Assembly (NCBI GenBank): GCA_041595355.1
Contig: JBFHKO010000062.1
Span: 1 to 12,260 of the forward strand
DNA: 12,260 nt
Source: JBFHKO01 sp041595355
Lineage (GTDB): Bacteria; Pseudomonadota; Gammaproteobacteria; Enterobacterales; Aeromonadaceae
Reading direction: 5' to 3'
The first letter of the stretch is position 1. Every line of letters begins with the position of its first letter. The translations under genes were made by a program, and so were the position numbers. The notes beneath the pieces were generated by a model. It was given only the letters and a program-made list of their open reading frames with translations, was not told the origin of the DNA and ran no database searches. Shown one piece after another: positions 1 to 6,695 of the stretch.

Positions 1-147
1 CTGGCTGTCGAGCTGGAGGCCCTGCTGGCGGCCTGTCAGGGCGGGCCGTCCACCTGGCGCGCGCACGCCCTGAGGGTGGCCCTGACCCGCTGGCGCCGCC
101 AGTGCGACAAGGCACCTGCACAGCTCAATCCACGCGGGCTCTCCTGA
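1..147 (+). CDS. 3' end of an unidentified gene (possibly batD)
   Basis: The first frame is open from base 1 to a TGA at 145-147, giving the last 48 residues of a protein that begins outside the window. The tail is helical and basic (a Leu/Ala-rich helix, then a TRWRRQ stretch) and ends with Gln-Leu-Asn-Pro-Arg. C-termini that finish in a short helix followed by a Leu-Asn-Pro motif occur in BatD-type oxygen-tolerance proteins, so BatD is my best guess, but 48 residues cannot settle it. The gene is followed by a perfect inverted repeat that starts at its stop codon. It runs in the same direction as the channel gene, 141 bp further on, which has its own RBS and is probably a separate unit. Confidence 0.5.
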   Translation: MAVELEALLAACQGGPSTWRAHALRVALTRWRRQCDKAPAQLNPRGLS

Positions 148-170
148 GCCGGGGCCGAAGGACCCGGCTC
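146..170. terminator. Perfect 8-bp inverted repeat at the stop codon
   Basis: GAGCCGGG (146-153) and CCCGGCTC (163-170) are perfect complements around a 9-base loop, and the left arm begins inside the TGA of the upstream gene. The position suits a transcription terminator, but no T-run follows. A second GC-only palindrome, GGCCGCGGCC, lies at 174-183. It could be a U-less terminator or an mRNA 3'-end stabilising hairpin. Confidence 0.4.
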
Positions 171-288
171 GATGGCCGCGGCCGGTTGAACAACTGGTTG
201 ATATACCGTGAATTGGCTATGATGCGCGGATACCCCGGGCCCGTGAACACGTCCTGGCCAGGGCTTCCCATACGGAGAGATTATTGGC

Positions 289-1158
289 ATGAATACCCCC
301 CAGATCCCGAGCGATGGTGAAAACCTGGCGGGCCCGGGCCGACTGCAGGAGCGGGCCTTTGTCATCATATTCCAGTCCCACACCCCGGCCGGCCGGCTGT
401 TCGATGTGCTGCTGATCATCGCCATACTGATCAGCATAGGTGCCGTTGCCCTGGAGACGGTGGCGGCGGTGCAAGTCAGGCACGGCGCCTGGCTGAAAAT
501 CGTAGAATGGGGCTTTACCCTGCTGTTCACCATCGAGTACCTGGTACGCCTCTGGTGTGTGCGCCAGCCCCGCGTCTATGCCACCAGCTTCTTCGGACTG
601 GTGGATTTGCTGGCCATATTACCGACCTACCTGGCACTGGTCATTAGCGGCTCGGGCTACCTGCTGGTGGTACGCATACTGCGAACGCTGCGGCTGTTCC
701 GGATCCTCAAGCTCACCCGCTACGTCGGCGCCGCCAACACCCTGACGGAAGCGCTGAGCCGCAGCCGGGCCAAGATATTGGTGTTTCTCTATACCGTCAT
801 GACGCTGGTGATCATCTTCGGCACCATCATGTATCTCATCGAAGGGCCGGAGAACGGCTTCACCAGCATCCCCAAGGGCATCTACTGGGGGGTGGTCACC
901 CTGACCACGGTAGGCTTCGGCGACATCGCCCCCCACACCCCATTGGGTCAGACGGTGGCCGCCTGCGTCATGATACTGGGTTACGGCATCATCGCCGTGC
1001 CTACGGGCATCTATGCCGCCGAGCTGCGCGATACCCTGATGCGTCGCCGCGAGCAGATCGCCTGCCCCGAATGCAGCCGCAGTGGCCATGACGATGATGC
1101 CGGCTTCTGCAAGTTTTGCGGCGCCCAGCTGAAGCCGGAGCCTGAAACCGACGCGTGA
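289..1158 (+). CDS. Voltage-gated potassium channel with C-terminal zinc ribbon
   Basis: This 289-residue inner-membrane protein belongs to the six-TM voltage-gated ion channel family (Ion_trans). After a short cytosolic N-terminus, S1 lies at about 37-60, S2 at 70-90 and S3 at 102-120. S4 (about 124-145) carries the voltage-sensor ladder R129, R132, R135, R138, K141 and R144, one charge every third residue. S5 is at about 163-184, then a pore loop with the K+ selectivity filter TTVGFGD (206-212), and S6 at about 221-243. The cytosolic tail holds a CxxC-x11-CxxC zinc-ribbon knuckle (C259, C262, C274, C277) preceded by a basic RRR stretch; no RCK/TrkA-N domain is present. The start is supported by GGAGAGA at 274-280, 8 bases upstream. 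The filter predicts K+ selectivity and the S4 charges predict opening on depolarisation. The role of the ribbon is unknown to me; it may drive assembly or sense metal or redox state. The gene converges on the GDT1 gene with a 20-bp gap. Confidence 0.93.
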   Translation: MNTPQIPSDGENLAGPGRLQERAFVIIFQSHTPAGRLFDVLLIIAILISIGAVALETVAAVQVRHGAWLKIVEWGFTLLFTIEYLVRLWCVRQPRVYATSFFGLVDLLAILPTYLALVISGSGYLLVVRILRTLRLFRILKLTRYVGAANTLTEALSRSRAKILVFLYTVMTLVIIFGTIMYLIEGPENGFTSIPKGIYWGVVTLTTVGFGDIAPHTPLGQTVAACVMILGYGIIAVPTGIYAAELRDTLMRRREQIACPECSRSGHDDDAGFCKFCGAQLKPEPETDA

Positions 1159-1178
1159 GGGCGCGTGACAGCCCGCCT

Positions 1179-1754
1179 TCAGATGCCGAAGCGCCCCCCG
1201 GCTCCCAGCAGGGTGGCCAGCCCCAAGCCGGCAAAGATGGCGGCAGCCAGGCCATGCACCAGCCGCACCGGCAGGCGGTGGGCCATCCGATCGCCAAGCA
1301 GCACCGCCGGCACATTGGCGATCAGCATGCCCAGCGTCGTGCCGGCCACCACCATGAACATCGCCTGATACTGGGCGGCCAGCGCCACCGTCGCGACCTG
1401 GGTCTTGTCGCCCATCTCCGCCAGGAAAAACGCCAGCACTGTGGTGCCAAAGACACCGAAGCGAGCCAGTTTGGCATCCTCCTCATCAAACCGGTCGGGG
1501 ATCAGGGTCCAGGCGGCCATGGCCAGGAAGGAGAAACCCAAAATCCAGCGCAGGGTGGCGGGTGTGAACAGTTCGGTAAGCCAGGTGCCCAGCGCTCCCG
1601 CCAGGCCATGATTGGCCAGGGTAGCAACCAATATGCCCAGCACTATGGGCACTGGATGACGGAATTTTGCGGCCAGAATAAAGGCCAGCAATTGCGTCTT
1701 GTCGCCGACTTCGGCCAGGGCGACGATGCCCGTTGAGATAAGAAAGGCGTCCAC
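1179..1754 (-). CDS. GDT1/TMEM165 (UPF0016) family cation exporter
   Basis: This 191-residue membrane protein has about six TM helices arranged as two homologous halves. Each half carries the family signature: E-V-G-D-K-T-Q at 15-21 and E-M-G-D-K-T-Q at 113-119. Family members exchange Mn2+ or Ca2+ for H+; bacterial relatives such as Vibrio MneA export manganese. The acidic signatures supply the cation site between the halves. A charged cytosolic loop (about 87-98, DRFDEED...) separates the halves. The start codon is GTG; a GGAG (1761-1764 on the complementary strand) sits 6 bases before it, and no other in-frame start fits better. The gene lies 140 bp downstream of the Mrp operon on the same strand, but has its own structured leader and a possible -10, so it is probably regulated separately. 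Mn2+ export is the likeliest function; Ca2+ cannot be excluded. Confidence 0.92.
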   Translation of the reverse strand: MDAFLISTGIVALAEVGDKTQLLAFILAAKFRHPVPIVLGILVATLANHGLAGALGTWLTELFTPATLRWILGFSFLAMAAWTLIPDRFDEEDAKLARFGVFGTTVLAFFLAEMGDKTQVATVALAAQYQAMFMVVAGTTLGMLIANVPAVLLGDRMAHRLPVRLVHGLAAAIFAGLGLATLLGAGGRFGI

Positions 1755-1755
1755 T

Positions 1756-1834
1756 TGTTACTCCATGGCCGAAACCTGCCCATGAGCCCGTCCCCTTCCC
1801 GGCCAGTCCGAACGGCGGCGGCTCCCCAATAACG
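1756..1834 (-). promoter_or_regulatory. Structured leader of the GDT1 gene; possible divergent Mn2+ riboswitch
   Basis: Read as RNA, the ~80 bases before the GTG start can form three nested helices. GUUAUU (1833-1828) pairs with AGUAAC (1762-1757), including one U-G pair, and closes the element directly beside the GGAG ribosome site. Inside it, GAGCC (1824-1820) pairs with GGCUC (1788-1784). CAUGG (1784-1780) pairs with CCAUG (1768-1764) to make a hairpin; it shares one base with the previous helix. The 5' end contains UUGGGGAG, resembling the start of yybP-ykoY Mn2+ aptamers, which often control UPF0016 genes. The following residues (CCG instead of UAG) do not match my memory of that consensus, and I do not see its usual loop sequences. 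A possible -10, TACACT (1846-1841), would start the transcript right at the element; no good -35 is visible. It is either a degenerate Mn2+ riboswitch or an unrelated fold. Confidence 0.35.
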
Positions 1835-1894
1835 GCGCGCAGTGTACCCGGCCGTCCGCTGGAGAGCCACGACAAATCGACACCACAAGCCGCC

Positions 1895-3403
1895 TCAGCC
1901 GCCGTCCACATACTCCCGCGTGGCAATGAGCCGGGCCCAGAACAGCGGGCTCCAGCCGCTGTCGGCAAACACCCCCGCCGCCAGGGTGGCTACGGCCGTC
2001 ACCAGCGGCGGCAACAGCAGCAACCAGCCGGTTTCCAGGCGCCCCCGCGCCGGGATCCGCTCATCAGGCCAGGATCCGGGTGGCCGCCGGAACCAGGCTC
2101 GGTAGATGAGCGGCAGGAAATAGGCTCCATTCAGCAGGCTGGAGGCGAGCAGCACCCAGCCGACCGCGGGTAGCTGCGCCGCCTCTGCGCCCAGTTGCAG
2201 ATAGTGCTTGCTGATCCAACCGGCAGTGGGCGGCAGGCCTATCATGCCGCATGCCGCCAGGCTGAAGGCCAGGGTGGTAAGCGGCATGCGCCGGCCTATG
2301 CCATCCAGCTCGGCGACCTTGTGTACCCCCAGTGTCTCGGCATAGTTGCCGGCGCAGAAGAACAGGGTGATCTTCATGATGCCCTGGTGCACCAGATGCA
2401 CCAGCCCGCCTATGGTACCGACAGGCCCAAACAGCGCCATCCCCAGGGTGATGTAGGCAACCTGGCTTATCGTGGAGTAGGCCAGCCGACGCTTGATATC
2501 CTGCTGCCACAGCGCCCGCAGCGAGCCCCAGAGGATGGTGACACAGGCCACTATCACCAGGGGCGTGAGCAATTGCAGCGACTGCGAAAACTCGATGCCA
2601 TACACCTCGTACACCAGCCGCAGCATGCCAAAGGCGCCCGCCTTGACCACGGCCACCGCATGCAACAACGCCGACACCGGCGCCGGAGCCACCATGGCGC
2701 GCGGCAACCAGCCATGCAGCGGCACCAGTGCCGCCTTTACACCGACCCCCAGCATCAGCAACAGGAAGATGAATCGCAGCTGGCCGGCATAGGCCGGCCC
2801 CAGCGCTGACAGCACGCCGCCATGGGTAAACTCCACCTCCCCCAGCAGGCCATAGAGCCAGACCACACCGGTCAGCAACAGGGCGCCGCCGGTCAGGGTA
2901 TAGGCCAGGTAGGTATTGCCGGCGCGCAGCGCCTGTGGCGTGCCGCGGTGGATCACCAGAGGATAGGTGGACAGGGTCAGCAATTCATAAAAGAAGAAAA
3001 AGGTGAACAGGTTGCCCGCCATGGCCACACCGACGGTGGCGGTGACACAGAGGCTGAAGAAACCGAAGAAGCGACTGCGGTGAGGCGAGCCCTCCAGATA
3101 GCCGATGGCATAGAGGGTGGTCAGAAACCAGAGTACGGCCGACAGGGTGACGAACAACAGCGCCAGCGCGTCGGCGCGCAACACCAGCTCCAGCCCCGGC
3201 AGCACCTCATGGCGAAACTCATAGGCCTCGCCGCGCACCACCCCCCAGAGCATGGCGCCGAGAAACAGTAACTTGAGGCTCGCCCCCGCCATATTGAGAC
3301 CGGTGCGCAGGCCGCGATACGCCTCCGGCAAGCCGAAGATGAGCAGTCCGGGCACCAGGGAGCTGGCAAGCAGCAGTAACGGCAGGCCGATATTCAGGTT
3401 CAC
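1895..3403 (-). CDS. Second antiporter-type subunit (MrpD'/NuoL-M-N family)
   Basis: This 502-residue polytopic protein of the proton-antiporter (Proton_antipo_M, NuoL/M/N, MrpA/MrpD) family has about 14 TM helices. Proton-channel residues are in the expected places: E140 in the TM5 motif FFYELLTLS, K223 in GVKAALVPLHGWLP, K254 in AVVKAGAFG, K344 in GIMKITLFF and K399 near the second broken helix. It lacks the lateral helix and the DUF4040/MrpB-like extension of a full MrpA. It is last in the Mrp operon: its GTG start overlaps the TGA of the preceding mrpD in the string GTGA (3403-3400), and a strong GGAGGTG lies just upstream. It probably replaces the NuoL-like half of MrpA as the second pumping unit. 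Sequence alone does not decide whether it is closer to MrpA-N, MbhH or NuoM. Confidence 0.88.
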   Translation of the reverse strand: MNLNIGLPLLLLASSLVPGLLIFGLPEAYRGLRTGLNMAGASLKLLFLGAMLWGVVRGEAYEFRHEVLPGLELVLRADALALLFVTLSAVLWFLTTLYAIGYLEGSPHRSRFFGFFSLCVTATVGVAMAGNLFTFFFFYELLTLSTYPLVIHRGTPQALRAGNTYLAYTLTGGALLLTGVVWLYGLLGEVEFTHGGVLSALGPAYAGQLRFIFLLLMLGVGVKAALVPLHGWLPRAMVAPAPVSALLHAVAVVKAGAFGMLRLVYEVYGIEFSQSLQLLTPLVIVACVTILWGSLRALWQQDIKRRLAYSTISQVAYITLGMALFGPVGTIGGLVHLVHQGIMKITLFFCAGNYAETLGVHKVAELDGIGRRMPLTTLAFSLAACGMIGLPPTAGWISKHYLQLGAEAAQLPAVGWVLLASSLLNGAYFLPLIYRAWFRRPPGSWPDERIPARGRLETGWLLLLPPLVTAVATLAAGVFADSGWSPLFWARLIATREYVDGG

Positions 3404-4854
3404 GTCACCTCCAGCAAGCGCAGCAGTTCACTGGCCCGCAGCCCCAGCAACAAACTGGCCAGCGCCAGCAGCAATCCAGACCACTCCAGCAGCGGTGCCG
3501 GCAGCCGGAAATCCGCGGGGGCCGGCGCCGACATAAACGCCTGCCGCAGCACCAGGAACAGATAGCCGGCGGTGAGCAGTCCGCCGAGGATCATGACCAG
3601 CGCCCAGCCCCATTGCCCGCCGGCCAGCGCGGCATCGATGAGCAGCCATTTGGCGAGGAAGCCCCCTGAGGGCGGCAACCCCATCAGGGTCACGCCCCCC
3701 ACCGCAAAGGTGAACAGGGTCAGCGGCAAGCGGCCGGCCATACCGGCCAGGCCGGCGATGCGATCACTGCCCAGCACCACGACCAGTACGCCGCTGGCGG
3801 CAAACATGGCCGACTTGGCCAGCCCATGGGCCAGCAGCTGCAACACCCCCCCCTGAAAAGCGCTCTGGCTGACCAGGGGCGAGCTCTGGCTTGCCAGGGG
3901 AAACAACAGGAAGAGATAACCCATTTGAGCCACCGTCGAGTACGCGATCAGCATCTTGAGGCGGGGCTGCATGAACGCCCGCCACGAGCCCCAGGCAATG
4001 GCCAGGGCACCCAGCCCCCCCAGCAGCTGAGCGGCCAGCGGGGTCGTCAGAGGCAGGAACAGGCCAAACCATAGACGCAGGATCAGATAGAAAGAGGCCT
4101 TGATCACCAGGGCCGACAGCAGGGCCGACACCGGTGCCGGCGCGCCGCCATGGGCCGGCGGTAGCCAGAAATGAAAGGGAAACAGCGCCGTTTTAAGCAG
4201 CAGGCCGAGCAGCATCAAACCCGCCGCGAGATACACCGCCAAGGGCGCCTGGGCCAGGACCAGCGGCTGCAGCGTGGCGACCGCCAGGCTGCCGTAACTG
4301 CCATAGATGAGCGCCACTCCCAGCAGATACAGCCCCGAGCCCAGCAGGGTGACAAGCAGGTAGCGCAGGGCTGCCACCAAGGCCGGCGCGCGTCCCTCCA
4401 CCGCCACCAATCCCACCGCAGCCAGCCCCAGCAGCTCCAGGGTCACATAGAGATTGAACAAATCGGCCGCCAGAAACAGGGCATTCATACCGGCCAGCAA
4501 CAAGCCCAGCAACGGCCAAAAATAGCGCCCGCCGTGGCGATGGCCGGGATCCCGGAAATAGCCATGTGCATAAGCGGCCAGCGCCAGGGACACCGTCTGG
4601 GTAAGCAGCAGCATCACTGCCGCCAGGCCGTCCAGGCGCAACGCTATGCCGAGCGGAGCCAACCAGCCGCCCACCGGATAGGCGCGTGCTCCCTGGGTGG
4701 GCAGCTCCCAGGCCAACGCCATGGCCAGCAACCACTGCAGCAGCAGGCCCGTCAGGGCCAGTCCTGCTCCCTGGCCCGGACCGCGCCAGAAGCACAGACA
4801 GGCCCAAAATAACGGTAACAGCACCAGTAGCGGCAGCCAATCAGCCATCCCCAT
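3400..4854 (-). CDS. mrpD: Mrp antiporter subunit D (NuoN/MrpD-like)
   Basis: This 484-residue, highly hydrophobic protein of about 14 TM helices is one of the two ion-translocating subunits of the Mrp complex. Conserved residues of the antiporter fold are E140 in LYVTLELLG, K221 in GLLLKTALFPFHFWLP, K252 in ALVIKASFY, K347 in HGLAKSAMFA and K402 after the LPPSGGFLAK motif. The first ATG (4854) gives a 14-base overlap with mrpC; a second ATG two codons later (4848) is also possible. The purine-rich GAGGAGGAAGAGGG just upstream lies inside the mrpC tail, so translation of the two genes is probably coupled. The Glu/Lys set indicates an active proton path and not a degenerate paralogue. The exported cation (Na+, K+ or Li+) cannot be read from sequence. 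Confidence 0.9.
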   Translation of the reverse strand: MGMADWLPLLVLLPLFWACLCFWRGPGQGAGLALTGLLLQWLLAMALAWELPTQGARAYPVGGWLAPLGIALRLDGLAAVMLLLTQTVSLALAAYAHGYFRDPGHRHGGRYFWPLLGLLLAGMNALFLAADLFNLYVTLELLGLAAVGLVAVEGRAPALVAALRYLLVTLLGSGLYLLGVALIYGSYGSLAVATLQPLVLAQAPLAVYLAAGLMLLGLLLKTALFPFHFWLPPAHGGAPAPVSALLSALVIKASFYLILRLWFGLFLPLTTPLAAQLLGGLGALAIAWGSWRAFMQPRLKMLIAYSTVAQMGYLFLLFPLASQSSPLVSQSAFQGGVLQLLAHGLAKSAMFAASGVLVVVLGSDRIAGLAGMAGRLPLTLFTFAVGGVTLMGLPPSGGFLAKWLLIDAALAGGQWGWALVMILGGLLTAGYLFLVLRQAFMSAPAPADFRLPAPLLEWSGLLLALASLLLGLRASELLRLLEVT

Positions 4855-5152
4855 CGCCCTCTTCCTCCTCCAGCCGGCTCCTGCCGGTGAGAGCCAGCAA
4901 CCGACGGCTAAGGGCCAGCGCCAGCGCCGTGGCGGCTACGGCCACCACTATGCCGGTCAGCACCATGGCCTGAGGCACGGGATCGGCTACCCCATCCCGC
5001 TGCCCAAGTCCTACCAGCACCAGGAAGGCGCCGCTGCCCATGATGTTGAAGGCCAGGATCTTGCGCAGCAACTGGCTGTGCAGAATGAGGGCTGCGGCGC
5101 CCGCCACGAACAGCAGCACACCGGCCAGGGCATACAGCAATGCCGTCGTCAT
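4841..5152 (-). CDS. mrpC: Mrp antiporter subunit C (NuoK-like)
   Basis: This 103-residue protein has three TM helices (about 3-24, 29-50, 61-83). The family signature DPVPQAMVLTGIVVAVA (57-73) is clear; MrpC proteins share it and are homologues of complex I subunit NuoK. The C-terminus is a short acidic tail rich in Glu, Gly and Asp. Longer in-frame starts exist upstream, but the ATG at 5152 was chosen because it overlaps the mrpB stop as ATGA (5152-5149), the junction type used elsewhere in this operon, and because the protein then starts directly at its first TM helix. In Mrp complexes MrpC lies beside MrpD and contributes to the coupling path. Confidence 0.92.
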   Translation of the reverse strand: MTTALLYALAGVLLFVAGAAALILHSQLLRKILAFNIMGSGAFLVLVGLGQRDGVADPVPQAMVLTGIVVAVAATALALALSRRLLALTGRSRLEEEEGDGDG

Positions 5153-5826
5153 GTCGGCCCCCCGTCGCGTCCGGCGCCTATGCGCCATAGACTAAGAAAC
5201 AGACCGGCCAGAATGAGCCCCAAAGAGAGGGTCAGGCCACACTCGATCACCAGGATGAGCCACCCGGCCCAGGAGGGTGGAAACTGCAACATTCGCCCGG
5301 CCGGCATCCAGACGGCCGCCAGCACGAGAAACAGCAGCGGCCCCAGCACCAAGCCGCTGCGCACGCGCCAGCCATCAAAGGCATGTCCCGGCAGCAGGCC
5401 GGCCAATTGCAGCAGCACCGCCGCGGCCGCCAGCAACGCCCCCGCCTGAAAGGCGCCACCGGGCCGAGACGCTCCGGCCCACAACAGATAGCCTCCCACC
5501 ATCAGGGTCAGCGGCACCAGCATGCGCGCCTCCAGTACCAGCACGGCGTGCCGGCCCGGCGGGCGTGCCGGCGCGTCCATGCCGGTCTGACTGAGCACCC
5601 CCAGCAATGCCAGCAGCAATACCGCCACCTCCAGCAGGGTATCGTAGCCACGAAAATTGAGCAGTACGGCGGTGACCGGGTGGCTGACGCCACTCTCGGC
5701 AAGCCGGCTCGCCACCAAGCCGGGCAAGGGATGCTCAAAGGGGGGCAATGTCAGCAGCGCCCAGCCCAGCGCCAGTCCCAGCCCCGCCGCCAGCAGTAAC
5801 ACCAGCGCGCACCAGAGGCGTCTCAT
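5149..5826 (-). CDS. mrpB: Mrp antiporter subunit B, with fused MbhE-like N-terminal part
   Basis: This 225-residue membrane protein has about six or seven TM helices. The first ~90 residues contain HPVTAVLLNFRGYDTLLE (47-64), the sequence that precedes the MnhB domain in MrpA C-termini and in archaeal MbhE. The second part carries the MnhB (PF04039) signature, with SRPGGAFQAG after a conserved helix; the usual form is PGGGFQ(G/A)G, so one Gly is Ala here. Two separate domains of other systems are therefore joined in one chain. The ATG at 5826 overlaps the upstream DUF4040 stop as ATGA. Much longer in-frame extensions exist upstream but are out-of-frame readings of the previous gene. It is a structural subunit of the Mrp complex between MrpC and the DUF4040 subunit. 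Confidence 0.88.
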   Translation of the reverse strand: MRRLWCALVLLLAAGLGLALGWALLTLPPFEHPLPGLVASRLAESGVSHPVTAVLLNFRGYDTLLEVAVLLLALLGVLSQTGMDAPARPPGRHAVLVLEARMLVPLTLMVGGYLLWAGASRPGGAFQAGALLAAAAVLLQLAGLLPGHAFDGWRVRSGLVLGPLLFLVLAAVWMPAGRMLQFPPSWAGWLILVIECGLTLSLGLILAGLFLSLWRIGAGRDGGPT

Positions 5827-6080
5827 GAGCGACCATCCCGCTGCCGCTCCCGCAGGTGCGCCAGCGCATCCAGCAGCAGGGCGCCGGTCAAACCGGCACC
5901 GATGGCCGCCTCGGCCAGTGCGATATCCGGCGCCTGCAGCCGCACCCAGGCCAGCGCCATCAGCAAGCCGAAAATGATGAACAACACCAGGGCGCGAAAC
6001 GGGTCCGGTACCCACAAGGCGCGCAGCCCACTCCACAGCAGGGCGGCCACCAGCAGCACATCGAATGGCAGACCGCTCAT
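5823..6080 (-). CDS. Stand-alone DUF4040 (MbhD-like) Mrp subunit
   Basis: This 85-residue protein has three TM helices and the DUF4040/MbhD signature VRLQAPDIALAEAAIGAG (46-63). In standard Mrp systems this segment is part of the long MrpA; here it is separate, as in archaeal Mbh (MbhD) complexes. It is homologous to part of complex I subunit NuoJ, whose acidic/membrane path links the antiporter units. ATG at 6080 was chosen: it overlaps the mrpG stop as ATGA (6080-6077) and GGGGAGGAG lies 6 bases upstream. The upstream extension reads mrpG out of frame. The tail is basic and polar (RERQRDGRS). Confidence 0.9.
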   Translation of the reverse strand: MSGLPFDVLLVAALLWSGLRALWVPDPFRALVLFIIFGLLMALAWVRLQAPDIALAEAAIGAGLTGALLLDALAHLRERQRDGRS

Positions 6081-6391
6081 GAGTGCTCCTCCCCGGGCCG
6101 CCAGGCCCCAATGCGACGCCGGTTGGCTCGCCGGGCGATCAAAAAGGTGACCGTGGCACTGGCCACCTGTGCCAGCAACCACACCAGCAGCAACTTGAGG
6201 GCAGACAACAGGCCCGGAGCCTGAAGCATCAGCCCCAACACGGTAAAGCCCAGGCCCAGGTTGTCCACCTTGGCGAGGGCATGCAGCCGGGTGTAGACAT
6301 CGGGAAAGCGCAGCACGCCGAGGGTACCCAGCAGGAAAAAGCCGGCACCGATCAGCAGCATGCCCGCACTGAGCCAGTCAATCGGCGTCAT
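6077..6391 (-). CDS. mrpG: Mrp antiporter subunit G
   Basis: This 104-residue protein has three TM helices (about 7-27, 40-60, 64-86) followed by a basic, polar tail. The sequence LGVLRFPDVYTRLHALAK (24-41) is the hallmark of MrpG (PhaG/MnhG, PF03334). An excellent AGGAG lies 7 bases before the ATG at 6391. The gene overlaps mrpF by 14 bases and the DUF4040 gene by 4. MrpG is an essential small subunit that packs with MrpE and MrpF at one end of the complex; it has no known catalytic residue. Confidence 0.94.
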   Translation of the reverse strand: MTPIDWLSAGMLLIGAGFFLLGTLGVLRFPDVYTRLHALAKVDNLGLGFTVLGLMLQAPGLLSALKLLLVWLLAQVASATVTFLIARRANRRRIGAWRPGEEHS

Positions 6392-6695
6392 GTCGTTTCT
6401 CCTCTTTCAGGGATAGGTTATCCCGCCGCGCGCGGTCCGGGGGCCCTCGCCAAGCGCGCTGGGCAAAGGCAACGCCGGTGATGGCGGCCAGCACAGCGAA
6501 TACCAGCGCCACGTCGACCAGGGGCTCCGCCGCCAACGCCTGGGCCAGCAGCAACAGCACGGCCACCCCGGAGGTGCCGAACAGCAGGGCCACCAGCATG
6601 CGGTCGGCGGCCGTAGGCCCGCGCAGCACCCACCACAGCGGCAGCAGCAGGTTGCCCAGCAGCAGGGTTGCCAGCAGCAGCGCCAGCTGGCTCAT
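6378..6695 (-). CDS. mrpF: Mrp antiporter subunit F
   Basis: This 105-residue protein has three TM helices and a polar, basic C-terminal tail. It shows the MrpF (PF04066) features RGPTAADRMLVALL (25-38) and VDVALVFAVLAAI (59-71); the Asp in the latter is the conserved membrane carboxylate reported as important in MrpF, which was described early as the bile-salt/Na+ efflux subunit. The ATG overlaps the mrpE stop as ATGA (6695-6692) and has a G-rich stretch (GGGGGGTGGGGC) as its ribosome site. Confidence 0.92.
   Translation of the reverse strand: MSQLALLLATLLLGNLLLPLWWVLRGPTAADRMLVALLFGTSGVAVLLLLAQALAAEPLVDVALVFAVLAAITGVAFAQRAWRGPPDRARRDNLSLKEEKRHDAD

Noticed and set aside
198..223. Sigma-70-like boxes TTGATA and TATGAT before the channel gene
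   Set aside because: The spacer is only 14 bases; TTGAAC at 186-191 with a 17-base spacer leads to a poor -10 (TGAATT). No pair is good enough to call.
5149..6111. 320-residue version of MrpB starting far upstream
   Set aside because: The first ~95 residues are Gly/Arg/Ala-rich, out-of-frame readings of the DUF4040 gene; the ATG at 5826 overlaps its stop and begins at a TM helix.
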